Assembly (NCBI GenBank): GCA_039715055.1
Contig: JBDLID010000044.1
Location: forward strand, 1-22,648
DNA: 22,648 nt
Origin: JBDLID01 sp039715055
GTDB taxonomy: Bacteria; Desulfobacterota; Desulfobulbia; Desulfobulbales; Desulfocapsaceae
Direction of reading: 5' to 3'
Part shown: positions 15,534 to 22,648 of the stretch, piece after piece
Position numbering within the stretch: position 1 is the stretch's first letter
Layout: each line of letters opens with the position of its first letter
Position numbers and translations under genes: made by a program
Notes under the pieces: model-generated
Databases searched by the model: none
Told to the model about the DNA's origin: nothing
What the model saw: only the letters and a program-made list of their open reading frames with translations

Positions 15534-15552
15534 TGAAAAAGCCGGTTGGCTT
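15534..15552 (-). other. Terminator-like hairpin in the glyQ leader
   Basis: Read on the minus strand, AAGCC-AACC-GGCTT forms a five-pair stem at 15552-15539 followed at once by TTT, about 30 bases before the glyQ start. It could act as an attenuator but is short; a chance hairpin is possible. Confidence 0.3.
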
Positions 15553-15586
15553 GTCGTTTTCTCCTGCAAAAAAGTTGTAACCGATT

Positions 15587-15615
15587 AAAATACCACAGCT
15601 GCTCAAACTGGTAAA
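15587..15615 (-). promoter_or_regulatory. Possible glyQ promoter
   Basis: On the minus strand TTTACC (15615-15610) and TATTTT (15592-15587) are 17 bases apart, each matching the consensus at four of six positions. It would give a leader of about 75 bases containing the hairpin at 15534-15552. Confidence 0.3.
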
Positions 15616-15711
15616 TCATTTTTTGGACTTATCCCCCTTTCCTGTGCAGAACAGTTTGAGAAAGCAGGTCGGATGAAGTCGATTATTTGTTTTTTGATAA
15701 GGAGTCATAAT

Positions 15712-16131
15712 ATGTTGAGCCTTAATGCCCTGTCGGAGATTCCCGCTATTCTGCATAAGAGCAAGGTGATTGCCGTGGTCGGTTTTTCGCCAAAATCAGG
15801 ACGGCCCAGTCACATGGTTGGCTGCTACCTGTTGGAAGCGGGTTACAAGGTGATTCCCGTCAATCCCGGCCATGATGAGATCTGCGGCCAGACCTGTTAT
15901 CCACGACTTGCTGATATCGAGCAGCCCATTGATCTGGTCGATATCTTCCGTCGGTCCGACCAGGTGATGCCCATTGTTGAGGAGGCCATCGACTGCGGGG
16001 TAAAAACTATCTGGATGCAGCAGGGGATTGTCAATGAAGAAGCGGCTGAGATTGCCCGCAAGGCAGGCCTCGATGTGATTATGGACCGTTGTATCAAGAT
16101 TGACCATTCAATCCTGACCAAAGAGAAGTAG
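15712..16131 (+). CDS. CoA-binding (YccU-type Rossmann) protein
   Basis: A 139-residue single-domain protein with the CoA-binding Rossmann fold shared with succinyl-CoA synthetase alpha subunits. Strand one and the glycine-rich turn are KVIAVVGFSPKSGRPSHMVG. Then come GYKVIPVNPGHDEICGQTCYPRLADIEQPIDLVDIFRRSDQV, GVKTIWMQQGIVNEEA and DRCIKIDH, all characteristic of the YccU family. Family members bind CoA non-covalently in structures but the cellular role is unknown. ATG 15712 is seven bases after AAGGAG (15699-15704); an earlier in-frame ATG at 15673 lacks such a site and adds non-conserved residues. It lies 83 bases before uvrA on the same strand, with an inverted repeat in between. Confidence 0.9.
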   Translation: MLSLNALSEIPAILHKSKVIAVVGFSPKSGRPSHMVGCYLLEAGYKVIPVNPGHDEICGQTCYPRLADIEQPIDLVDIFRRSDQVMPIVEEAIDCGVKTIWMQQGIVNEEAAEIARKAGLDVIMDRCIKIDHSILTKEK

Positions 16132-16182
16132 CAGGCGGTGAAGTCCTTTTACGATTTAATATCTGCAATACTTCAACGCCTG
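16132..16182. repeat. Imperfect inverted repeat between the CoA-binding gene and uvrA
   Basis: Arms CAGGCG (16132-16137) + GAAGT (16140-16144) pair with ACTTC (16170-16174) + CGCCTG (16177-16182), leaving a 2x2 internal loop and an AT-rich 25-base loop. It begins right after the stop. TTGTTTA follows, so it may terminate transcription weakly before uvrA. Confidence 0.5.
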
Positions 16183-16214
16183 GTTGTTTAGCCAAAAAGA
16201 GTTGATACGAAAAT

Positions 16215-19055
16215 ATGGAACCACAAAAACTCAGTGTCCGCGGGGCCCGGATGCACAACTTGAAAAACGTCGATGTTGATCTGCCCCGTAACCGGCTGGT
16301 GGTTTTTTCCGGGTTGTCCGGCTCAGGAAAATCAACGCTTGCCTTTGACACCCTCTATGCCGAAGGACAGCGTCGCTATGTGGAGTCACTGTCCACCTAC
16401 GCCCGGCAGTTTTTGGGCCAGATGGATAAGCCGGAGGTGGACTCCCTTGAGGGATTGTCGCCGGCGGTCTCCATCGAGCAGAAGACCACCTCCAAGAACC
16501 CCCGCTCCACAGTCGGGACGGTGACCGAGATTTACGATCACCTCCGGCTTCTCTTTGCCCGCTGCGGCAGGCCCACCTGCCCGGAGTGCGGTGAGGAGAT
16601 CCGCAGCCAGTCCATTGAGGACATGGTGACCATTCTGCTTGAGCTGCCGGAAGGCACAAAGATGGTCCTCCTTGCTCCGCTGGTGAGCGGCAAGAAGGGG
16701 CGCCATGAGCAGCTCCTTGCAAGGATTCGCAAGGAAGGGTTTGTCCGGGTGCGTATCAATGGTGAGGTGTACCCCGTTGATGAGTCGCCGGCGCTTGACA
16801 AAAATAAGCGCCATTCCATTGAAGTGGTTGTCGATCGTTTGGTGATCAAGGATTCAATCCGTCGCCGCCTTACTGATTCCATAACAACAGCTGTGGGGTT
16901 AAGTAGCGGCTATCTTCTGGTGCATGACCCGGAAAGCCTGGAGGAGCAGCTTTTCAGTGAGTTTGCGGCCTGCCACAAGTGTTCGATTTCTCTGCCGCCG
17001 TTATCAACCCAGCTGTTCTCATTCAACAATCCGCAGGGTGCCTGTGAGGAGTGCGGTGGCCTGGGAGTGAAGCAGTTTTTCGACTCGTCACTTCTTATAC
17101 CCGACCCGTCACTGTCCCTTCGCCGTGGAGCTATCTCGCCCTGGGGTAAACGGACCGAAAGTTCCTACTCTGGCCAGATGCTGTCCGGGCTAGCCGCCCA
17201 TTATAATTTTTCCATGGACATACCTTTCAAGGATCTGCCGCAAAAGGTGACAAAAATCATACTTCATGGGTCCGGCAGTGAGGAGATTGTCTTTCATTAC
17301 CAGAAGGGGCGACGGGTAATGACCGCGGAAAAAACATTTGAGGGGCTTATTCCGCAGCTGCATCGACGCTTCCATGAGACCCAGTCACCGATGATTCGTG
17401 AGGAGTTGGGCAAGTATATGACGGAGCAGCGTTGTCCGGCCTGCCATGGTGCCAGGCTGCGTCCGGAGGCTCTGGCCGTAAAAATCGGCCCCAGCTCTAT
17501 CTATGAGCTGACCTGTTGCTCCATCATAAAGTTACTCGATGAGTTGCCGCTCCTGCCTTTTTCCCATCGTGAGCGTCAGATCGGAGAACCGATTTTAAAG
17601 GAAATTGTTGACCGTCTCTCATTTCTCGAAGATGTCGGCCTTGGCTATCTCTCGCTGGACCGACGGTCGGGGACACTTTCCGGTGGAGAGGCCCAGCGTA
17701 TCCGGCTCGCCTCCCAGATCGGTTCACGGCTGGCAGGAGTGCTCTACATTCTCGATGAGCCAAGTATTGGGCTTCACCAGCGTGACAATCAGAAACTGAT
17801 AAATACCCTGATTGAGCTGCGCGACCTTGGTAACACGGTGATTGTTGTTGAGCATGATACCGATACCATCCTGGCTGCCGATCATATTCTGGATATGGGG
17901 CCCGGCGCCGGCGTGCATGGAGGTGAGGTGGTCTATAGTGGTCCTGTTCCGGGTATTTTCGACTGTGAGCGATCGCAGACCGGTGGCTTTCTGTCTGGAA
18001 GGCAGTCTATTCTGATCCCGGAGAAGAGACGCAAGGTTCGAAAGGCCAGAAAGTATCGGCTTGAAGTGAAAGAGGCGACAGTGAACAACCTTAAAAAGCT
18101 GAGCCTTTTCTTTCCCCTCGGGGTCCTGACCTGTGTTACCGGAGTGTCCGGGTCCGGAAAAAGTTCCCTGGTGCTGGAAACACTGTTCAAGCTTGCCAAA
18201 AAGGGGCTTAAGGAAAAAATGAAAGCCGTCGATTCCGACCTGGGTCGCCTAACAGGCATCGACCGGATCGATAAAATGATTGATATTGACCAGAGCCCCA
18301 TTGGTCGGACTCCACGTTCCAATCCTGCCACCTATACTGGTGTGTTTACTCCGGTACGGGATCTTTTTGCCCGGCTTCCTGAGTCAAGGGCCAGAGGCTA
18401 CAAGCCGGGCCAGTTCAGTTTCAATCTCAAGGGTGGGCGTTGCGAGGCCTGCGAGGGTGAAGGGGTGAACAAGATTGCCATGCACTTCCTCCCCGACATT
18501 TATGTCCTCTGTGATAGTTGCAAGGGCAAGCGGTACAACCGTGAAACCCTTGAGATCAGGTATAAGGGAAAATCGATTCACGATATCCTCTCCATGACTG
18601 TTGAGGAGTCCCTTGAGTTTTTTCAAAATGTACCTCCGATTAAAAATCGTCTTCAGACTCTTTTTGATGTAGGACTATCCTACATCACGCTCGGGCAGTC
18701 CTCTGTCACCCTTTCCGGTGGCGAGGCACAGCGGGTCAAGCTTGCCAAGGAGCTTTCCGGCCGATCAAGCGGGCGTACTCTCTATATTCTTGATGAGCCG
18801 ACCACCGGACTTCATCCCGCCGATATCCAGTATCTTCTGAAGGTGCTGGACAGGTTGGTTGATCAGGGAAATACCGTTGTCGTTATCGAGCATAATCTCG
18901 ATGTAATAAAGACTGCTGACTGGATTATTGATATCGGTCCGGAGGGAGGAGATGGCGGAGGCAGCCTGGTTGCTGCCGGCAACCCGGAGGAGATTGCTGC
19001 CCACAGAGAGTCGTATACCGGCATGTTTCTCAAACAGGTGCTCGAGGAGAGTTGA
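16215..19055 (+). CDS. uvrA: Excinuclease ABC subunit UvrA
   Basis: A 946-residue DNA damage sensor that loads UvrB in nucleotide excision repair. Two ABC ATPase modules are complete: Walker A GLSGSGKST (K39) with the insertion-domain start YVESLSTYARQFLGQM, signature LSGGEAQR and DEPSIGLHQRDN; then Walker A GVSGSGKSS (K649), a second LSGGEAQR and DEPTTGLHPADI. Both zinc sites are present: CHKC...CEEC near residue 255-280 and CEAC...CDSC in the C-terminal half. Length is normal (E. coli 940). The ATG has only a weak AAAGAG about 13 bases upstream. No SOS-type operator is obvious in the 83 bases upstream. Confidence 0.98.
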   Translation: MEPQKLSVRGARMHNLKNVDVDLPRNRLVVFSGLSGSGKSTLAFDTLYAEGQRRYVESLSTYARQFLGQMDKPEVDSLEGLSPAVSIEQKTTSKNPRSTVGTVTEIYDHLRLLFARCGRPTCPECGEEIRSQSIEDMVTILLELPEGTKMVLLAPLVSGKKGRHEQLLARIRKEGFVRVRINGEVYPVDESPALDKNKRHSIEVVVDRLVIKDSIRRRLTDSITTAVGLSSGYLLVHDPESLEEQLFSEFAACHKCSISLPPLSTQLFSFNNPQGACEECGGLGVKQFFDSSLLIPDPSLSLRRGAISPWGKRTESSYSGQMLSGLAAHYNFSMDIPFKDLPQKVTKIILHGSGSEEIVFHYQKGRRVMTAEKTFEGLIPQLHRRFHETQSPMIREELGKYMTEQRCPACHGARLRPEALAVKIGPSSIYELTCCSIIKLLDELPLLPFSHRERQIGEPILKEIVDRLSFLEDVGLGYLSLDRRSGTLSGGEAQRIRLASQIGSRLAGVLYILDEPSIGLHQRDNQKLINTLIELRDLGNTVIVVEHDTDTILAADHILDMGPGAGVHGGEVVYSGPVPGIFDCERSQTGGFLSGRQSILIPEKRRKVRKARKYRLEVKEATVNNLKKLSLFFPLGVLTCVTGVSGSGKSSLVLETLFKLAKKGLKEKMKAVDSDLGRLTGIDRIDKMIDIDQSPIGRTPRSNPATYTGVFTPVRDLFARLPESRARGYKPGQFSFNLKGGRCEACEGEGVNKIAMHFLPDIYVLCDSCKGKRYNRETLEIRYKGKSIHDILSMTVEESLEFFQNVPPIKNRLQTLFDVGLSYITLGQSSVTLSGGEAQRVKLAKELSGRSSGRTLYILDEPTTGLHPADIQYLLKVLDRLVDQGNTVVVIEHNLDVIKTADWIIDIGPEGGDGGGSLVAAGNPEEIAAHRESYTGMFLKQVLEES

Positions 19056-19157
19056 AAAATGTGTCAGGAAGACATAAGCAGTATGGTGCTGTAACCGAGT
19101 TTTCCTTTGCATCGAACAGGGGATGCAGTTACATTATCTGGCGTATGCGAACAAGGA

Positions 19158-19178
19158 CTCTGCTGAGATTCGGCAGAG
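19158..19178. other. Hairpin upstream of secB
   Basis: CTCTGCTGA and TCGGCAGAG pair over nine positions (one G-T) around a three-base loop. No T-run follows; TATAAA lies just downstream. It lies between uvrA and secB, so it could be a weak uvrA 3' structure or part of the secB leader. Confidence 0.4.
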
Positions 19179-19212
19179 CGGTTATAAATAGAGAGTCAAT
19201 CAAAGGAACAAC

Positions 19213-19677
19213 ATGACAGAAGAAAACAGCAACAGCCCCGAAGATGCTCCGGTTTTTCGGATGCAGAAGATGTACATCAAGGATCTTTCGTTTGAGAATC
19301 CCAATGCTCCCGGGGTATTCATGGCCCAGAATTCAGAACCTAATGTTGATGTCAATCTCAAGTTGAACAACAAGAAACTCGATGATGAGCACTATGAAAT
19401 TGCCCTGGAGATCACCGCCAAGGTGAGCGACAAAAAGGACGAAAACAAAACCATGTTCATCCTTGAGATTGAACATGCCGGTGCCTTCCTGCTCAAAAAT
19501 ATCCCGGAAGAGCATCTGCAGATGGTTCTTGGCGTAGACTGCCCGACACTCCTCTTTCCTTTCACCCGCCAGATAGTCAGCCAGATATCAGTGGACGGTG
19601 GTTTCATCCCCTTCCTCATGGAACCGATCAACTTCATGGGGTTGTTCCAGAATGCCCAGAAGGAACAGCAGAATTAG
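19213..19677 (+). CDS. secB: Protein-export chaperone SecB
   Basis: A 154-residue cytosolic tetrameric chaperone that holds unfolded preproteins and hands them to SecA. Family traits appear in order: QKMYIKDLSFENPNAPGVF at the start, then LKLNNKKLDDEHYEIALEITAKV, the FILEIEHAGAFLLKNI stretch, the conserved CPTLLFPFTRQIVSQISVDGGF and the C-terminal PINFMGLFQ. Length is typical (E. coli 155). AAAGGA lies about six bases before the ATG. It follows uvrA by 157 bases, long enough for its own promoter, and is closed by a strong terminator. Its presence fits an organism with many exported outer-membrane proteins, several of which are encoded in this window. Confidence 0.95.
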   Translation: MTEENSNSPEDAPVFRMQKMYIKDLSFENPNAPGVFMAQNSEPNVDVNLKLNNKKLDDEHYEIALEITAKVSDKKDENKTMFILEIEHAGAFLLKNIPEEHLQMVLGVDCPTLLFPFTRQIVSQISVDGGFIPFLMEPINFMGLFQNAQKEQQN

Positions 19678-19721
19678 GCTGTGAGATTGATCTGCTAAGC
19701 AGACAGAGTTGGACAAAAAAA

Positions 19722-19756
19722 GGCTCGGGAAGGTTTAACCTACCCGAGCCTTTTTT
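19722..19756. terminator. Strong bidirectional intrinsic terminator
   Basis: GGCTCGGG (19722-19729) pairs with CCCGAGCC (19743-19750), extended by AGGTT/AACCT after one A-A mismatch. TTTTTT follows on the plus strand (19751-19756) and a run of seven A precedes the stem, which is a T-run on the minus strand. It ends secB from the left and the lipoprotein operon from the right. Confidence 0.92.
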
Positions 19757-19785
19757 ATTCAGGGGTGAATTACTACGAGTCTGTT

Positions 19786-20808
19786 TTACAACCCATACGT
19801 TACAAAGTTGTCGATAAGGGTGTTAACGCTCTTATGGATGGCTTTGTCGAACAGGGCATCGTATTGGCCATCGGCAAGGATGGATTCGGGGGAGACCTTG
19901 ACATCTACCCGGTTGGTCCAGATAAGATTACCAGTGGCAGCTTCTTGAACCCAGATTCGCATCTGAACAACTGCCTGGTCAACACGACCAGAATTTTTAG
20001 CGGCTTTGCCGAGTTGAGCTCCGACAGTCCCCCAGAAAATTGCGTTGGCATCAGCGCCTCCGGAGATACCAAAAATTTCAGTACCACCATCGGGTTCCCA
20101 TGGACCACCTGCATTGTGACCTATAATAGCGCCCCAGGTACCACCGGCTAACATTTGATTCCAGTTGTCATAGGTGTCTGAGCTGGCAAAGCCATACATC
20201 GTCTGGCTGGTGATTCCAGAAACAAAAGGAAGTATACCTCTTTTCCAGGGTGCCCAAGTATGTTCCTGACGAGTCTTGAATTCAAGAATTCGTCCACGAA
20301 TGATATAGTCGGCATTGAAACGACGACCAATTTTAGCAACGGTTTTCTGGTTAAGAGCGTGGGTACCGGGGCTGCCTACAATCTGACTATTCTGGTTCTT
20401 TTGCTGATCGTTCATGTAGCCGCGAATTTTGTCTTTCATGACACTAGACCATTCGTTGCTAAGCTCGTTGCTCATCGAAACTGAGCCTTTATTTTCATAG
20501 GATACGATGTTGATGATCTGCTGGTTGACCATATAACTGAAGACATCCTCTTGGATTGGCAGGCCGAAACCATTGGCAACAAAGCGGTCTGTCAACGCCT
20601 CGGTAATAGACATATTCCGCCTATAGGCCGCAGAAATGGAATCAGCATAGGTGTAGTCGGCAAACGGTAGGATGACAACAGTTCTCCCTTTGCCGGGGGC
20701 ATCCGGATTTGGGCTTGTCGGAACATGCAGAGTCTCGACAACGGTTTGGCCACAGCCACTGATGAAGACAGCCGCCAGCAGATAGAGGACGAATTTAAAC
20801 CTGATCAT
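19786..20808 (-). CDS. CsgG/FlgO-like outer-membrane lipoprotein with Gly/aromatic insert
   Basis: A 340-residue lipoprotein. The signal peptide ends in the lipobox ISGC (C19). Residues about 47-180 resemble the CsgG/FlgO/TolB-N fold: TVVILPFADYTYADSIS, then AKIGRRFNADYIIRGRILEF. A stretch of about 85 residues (about 195-280) follows, rich in Gly, Trp, Phe and Tyr (WAPWKRGILPFVSGI, GGTWGAIIGHNAGGPW, GGADANAIFWGTVG), before the fold resumes with VVQMRIWVQEAATGNLIWTNRVDV. ATG 20808 has GGAG seven bases upstream; a GTG further upstream lacks one. It lies 61 bases after the secretin gene and is probably co-transcribed. A role in assembling or stabilising the secretin is plausible (inference); pilotin-like function is not shown by sequence. 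Confidence 0.75.
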   Translation of the reverse strand: MIRFKFVLYLLAAVFISGCGQTVVETLHVPTSPNPDAPGKGRTVVILPFADYTYADSISAAYRRNMSITEALTDRFVANGFGLPIQEDVFSYMVNQQIINIVSYENKGSVSMSNELSNEWSSVMKDKIRGYMNDQQKNQNSQIVGSPGTHALNQKTVAKIGRRFNADYIIRGRILEFKTRQEHTWAPWKRGILPFVSGITSQTMYGFASSDTYDNWNQMLAGGTWGAIIGHNAGGPWEPDGGTEIFGISGGADANAIFWGTVGAQLGKAAKNSGRVDQAVVQMRIWVQEAATGNLIWTNRVDVKVSPESILADGQYDALFDKAIHKSVNTLIDNFVTYGL

Positions 20809-20869
20809 AATCTTCTCCCTGAATAACACTCTATTTATTGTGTTTTAACGTTTGCTCTATGTATTTGTA

Positions 20870-22579
20870 TTAGATAATACGTGGCTTCAAAAGTATGATA
20901 AGTTCACGTTTCTGATTAACTTTTTGTTCATACCCAAACAGATACCTGATGAGCGGAATGGAGCCCAGGACGGGTAGGAATTCACCCTCGGTCTGCTCAA
21001 CATTTGAGATCAGCCCACCGATAACCAGCATCTCACCATCTTTGACCCTGACAGTTGTTGACATTTCACGGACATTAACAACAGGTAGGCCAACCTCTCC
21101 TTCGCCAATTTGGCGATATTCAATCGGTTCCTGAAGCTCTGATGTGACAGGGACCAGACTCATGATGATCTCTTTATCATCAAGAATATTGGCAGTCAGC
21201 GCCATACCGACACCAGACAGAATACGTTCAGTTTCGGCTGAGTAGGTCCGAAGACCGGTCTCTGAGTCAATATCAACTTCGATACTATCGACATAAGTTA
21301 CGTTGCGGCCAACAGTCAGCAGGGCCGGTTGTCCGTTCAGTACGCTCAATTTAGGGTTCGACAGTACCTGCGTATCTCCCTGCTCCTGAAGAGCATTGAG
21401 AAATACAGTAAATTGTTGTGAATTTAAAGCGATTTTTGAAACAAATCGGGTGGGATCATGCAAGGATCCGTGGACAGGAATATCCTGTTCAAAATGAGTG
21501 GAGGGGGAGGTCCCAGTCCACTGTTTATAATCGGAGTGGACATAGGGGAATATTTGTCCACCCATTGCAGCGGAACCAAACTCAATCAAGCCATCAACAC
21601 TGAAATTTTTAAGAACCTGGCTCCAGTTGATACCGATAGATGAGTTGTCAGTAAGTTGGACTTCAATTATTTTGGCCTCAATGGAGATCTGCTTGTAAAG
21701 TTCATTTTTGAGGCTGTCAAAATAGACTTCCAGCTTCTCCTGGAGGGGGCGAGGAGCATGTACTGTGATTAAACCAACTGGCTTATCAATGGTGTACATA
21801 TTACCACCGGCAGATACCCGCCTTGTGGCCTGACCTTCAACTGCGTTGCTGGAAGTATCTGAAGGTTCCTCCTCTGAATTTTCGTCAGAGGTAGTTGCAG
21901 TAACAGCTGTAGTGGCCCAAGTATCCAGAATAGCATCCATGTTATCCTGAATAGTCTGCCAGATGTGGAATTCATTGCCCTTTGAATCTAGGCGTATGGT
22001 TCCTTCTATATTGGAGGAAGAGTCATTGGAACCTAAAACATTACCACCAGTGCCGGTCTCATAGAGCTGTTTGGTAAAGGGCATGGCAATGCGATACTGC
22101 TTTGATTCCCGATATTTGACTATTATTGTAGAGCCTTGCATCTCATGGTAATAATCAACCTGTCGCAGGAGGTTCTCAATTGCCAGGTAGAAATCATCTT
22201 TAGATTTTATATCTACATCGACCAGTACATTTTGATCAACATCACTGGCCCAGGAAACATTTAGACTTTTCAGGGCGGCGACTCTTTTGAGAATATCCCA
22301 GAGTGGTTGGGGCCCTTGGGTGGATCTGATGGAGGCTCCTACTCGGAGGGTCGCGTCTTCTTCTTCAGCATCGACGATATCCTTTGACTCGAGATCAACT
22401 CGATATGAGGGCTTTTGATATTGCACCGGCAGAGTTGCATCTCTTTGTTGTCTGACTGCAGGCTCAGAGTTATTCATCGCCTGGCCTTCATTCTCAACAG
22501 TTTGAGGACTGCAGGATGCCAGAAAAAGAAGGAAAAGAATCAGGCCGACTGAGGGCAGTATCTGTTTTTTGAGCTTCAT
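20870..22579 (-). CDS. mshL: MshL-type secretin lipoprotein
   Basis: A 569-residue outer-membrane secretin, of the kind that forms the exit channel for MSHA-type (type IV) pili. The signal peptide ends in lipobox LASC (C23). Residues about 85-155 form an N0/STN-like domain (LWDILKRVAALKSLNVSWASD). A Ser/Glu/Thr-rich linker lies around 235-260. The N1-like part has DKPVGLITVHAPRPLQEKLEVYF, QISIEAKIIEVQLTDNSSIGINW and, in the secretin domain, VLSNPKLSVLNGQPALLTVG, STTVRVKDGEMLVIGGLI and the signature LGSIPLIRYLFG near the C-terminus. ATG 22579 has AAGGA seven bases upstream; a TTG 18 bases earlier is open but less likely. Family by motif order is MshL rather than PilQ or GspD. Other pilus genes must lie to the right, outside the window. 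Confidence 0.88.
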   Translation of the reverse strand: MKLKKQILPSVGLILFLLFLASCSPQTVENEGQAMNNSEPAVRQQRDATLPVQYQKPSYRVDLESKDIVDAEEEDATLRVGASIRSTQGPQPLWDILKRVAALKSLNVSWASDVDQNVLVDVDIKSKDDFYLAIENLLRQVDYYHEMQGSTIIVKYRESKQYRIAMPFTKQLYETGTGGNVLGSNDSSSNIEGTIRLDSKGNEFHIWQTIQDNMDAILDTWATTAVTATTSDENSEEEPSDTSSNAVEGQATRRVSAGGNMYTIDKPVGLITVHAPRPLQEKLEVYFDSLKNELYKQISIEAKIIEVQLTDNSSIGINWSQVLKNFSVDGLIEFGSAAMGGQIFPYVHSDYKQWTGTSPSTHFEQDIPVHGSLHDPTRFVSKIALNSQQFTVFLNALQEQGDTQVLSNPKLSVLNGQPALLTVGRNVTYVDSIEVDIDSETGLRTYSAETERILSGVGMALTANILDDKEIIMSLVPVTSELQEPIEYRQIGEGEVGLPVVNVREMSTTVRVKDGEMLVIGGLISNVEQTEGEFLPVLGSIPLIRYLFGYEQKVNQKRELIILLKPRII

Positions 22580-22593
22580 TGAAAATTCCTTGG

Positions 22594-22647
22594 TCAATGA
22601 GTGATGACTATTAGTTCAATTGGTCGTGTTTTGTTGGCTACAATTGC
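22594..22647 (-). CDS. Possible C-terminal end of an upstream gene (partial)
   Basis: One minus-strand frame is open from the right edge and ends in TGA at 22596-22594, giving 17 residues rich in Ile, Val and Thr (AIVANKTRPIELIVITH). It would end 14 bases before the secretin start, as expected for an operon. Too short for identification; another frame ending near 22616 is possible instead. Confidence 0.25.
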   Translation of the reverse strand, partial: AIVANKTRPIELIVITH

Positions 22648-22648
22648 C

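Noticed and set aside
19765..20151. Plus-strand frame just after the terminator
   Set aside because: It is opposite the end of the lipoprotein gene, has no Shine-Dalgarno site and would start right after a strong terminator.
1..22648. Selenoprotein with in-frame UGA in the window
   Set aside because: All main genes are intact without internal stops, and I saw no gene split by a UGA at a catalytic Cys position.

Overview
The window reads as a chromosomal segment of a Gram-negative, diderm bacterium, most likely a sulfate-reducer-type Desulfobacterota (Desulfobulbales-like). The reasons are lipopolysaccharide genes (lptC, kdsC, kdsA), a mitochondrial-type aconitase, SecB, a selenocysteine tRNA, alpha-subunit (GlyQ-type) glycyl-tRNA synthetase, and fairly GC-rich coding DNA. 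The taxonomic call is inference from gene content; no ribosomal RNA or species-specific marker is present.

Layout. (1) 1-2993: two divergent exported proteins, a left-truncated FlgT-N/LPP20-like protein (-) and a CsgG-like protein with two nearly identical PEGA-type repeats (+). (2) 3037-6771 (-): the operon pyrG-kdsA-kdsC-lptC, tightly packed with two ATGA overlaps; it makes CTP (the donor for CMP-Kdo), Kdo-8-phosphate, Kdo, and an LPS export component. (3) 6908-7960 (+): fused methionine sulfoxide reductase MsrAB. (4) 7992-10259 (-): aconitase. (5) 10440-14258 (-): a probable five-gene operon, read in the order small HX3CX2C protein, helical protein of unknown function, M24 aminopeptidase, PIN-PhoH ATPase, small Cys-containing hypothetical protein. 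(6) 14467-14564 (+): tRNA-Sec, convergent with glyQ (-). (7) 15712-19677 (+): CoA-binding protein, uvrA, secB, closed by a strong bidirectional terminator. (8) 19786-22579 (-): a MshL-type secretin lipoprotein and a CsgG/FlgO-like lipoprotein, in DNA visibly poorer in GC than the rest.

Most of the window is housekeeping. The parts that invite a second look are the envelope proteins at both ends (FlgT-like, CsgG-PEGA, secretin plus CsgG-like lipoprotein with a Gly/aromatic insert), the uncharacterised members of the PIN-PhoH operon, the tRNA-Sec, and the absence of the usual partner genes next to lptC (lptA, lptB) and glyQ (glyS). I see no phage, IS element, CRISPR array, toxin-antitoxin pair or defence island. 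No intergenic stretch exceeds about 210 bases; the longest are 14259-14466 (leader of the operon on one side, tRNA-Sec promoter on the other), 15505-15711 and 10260-10439.
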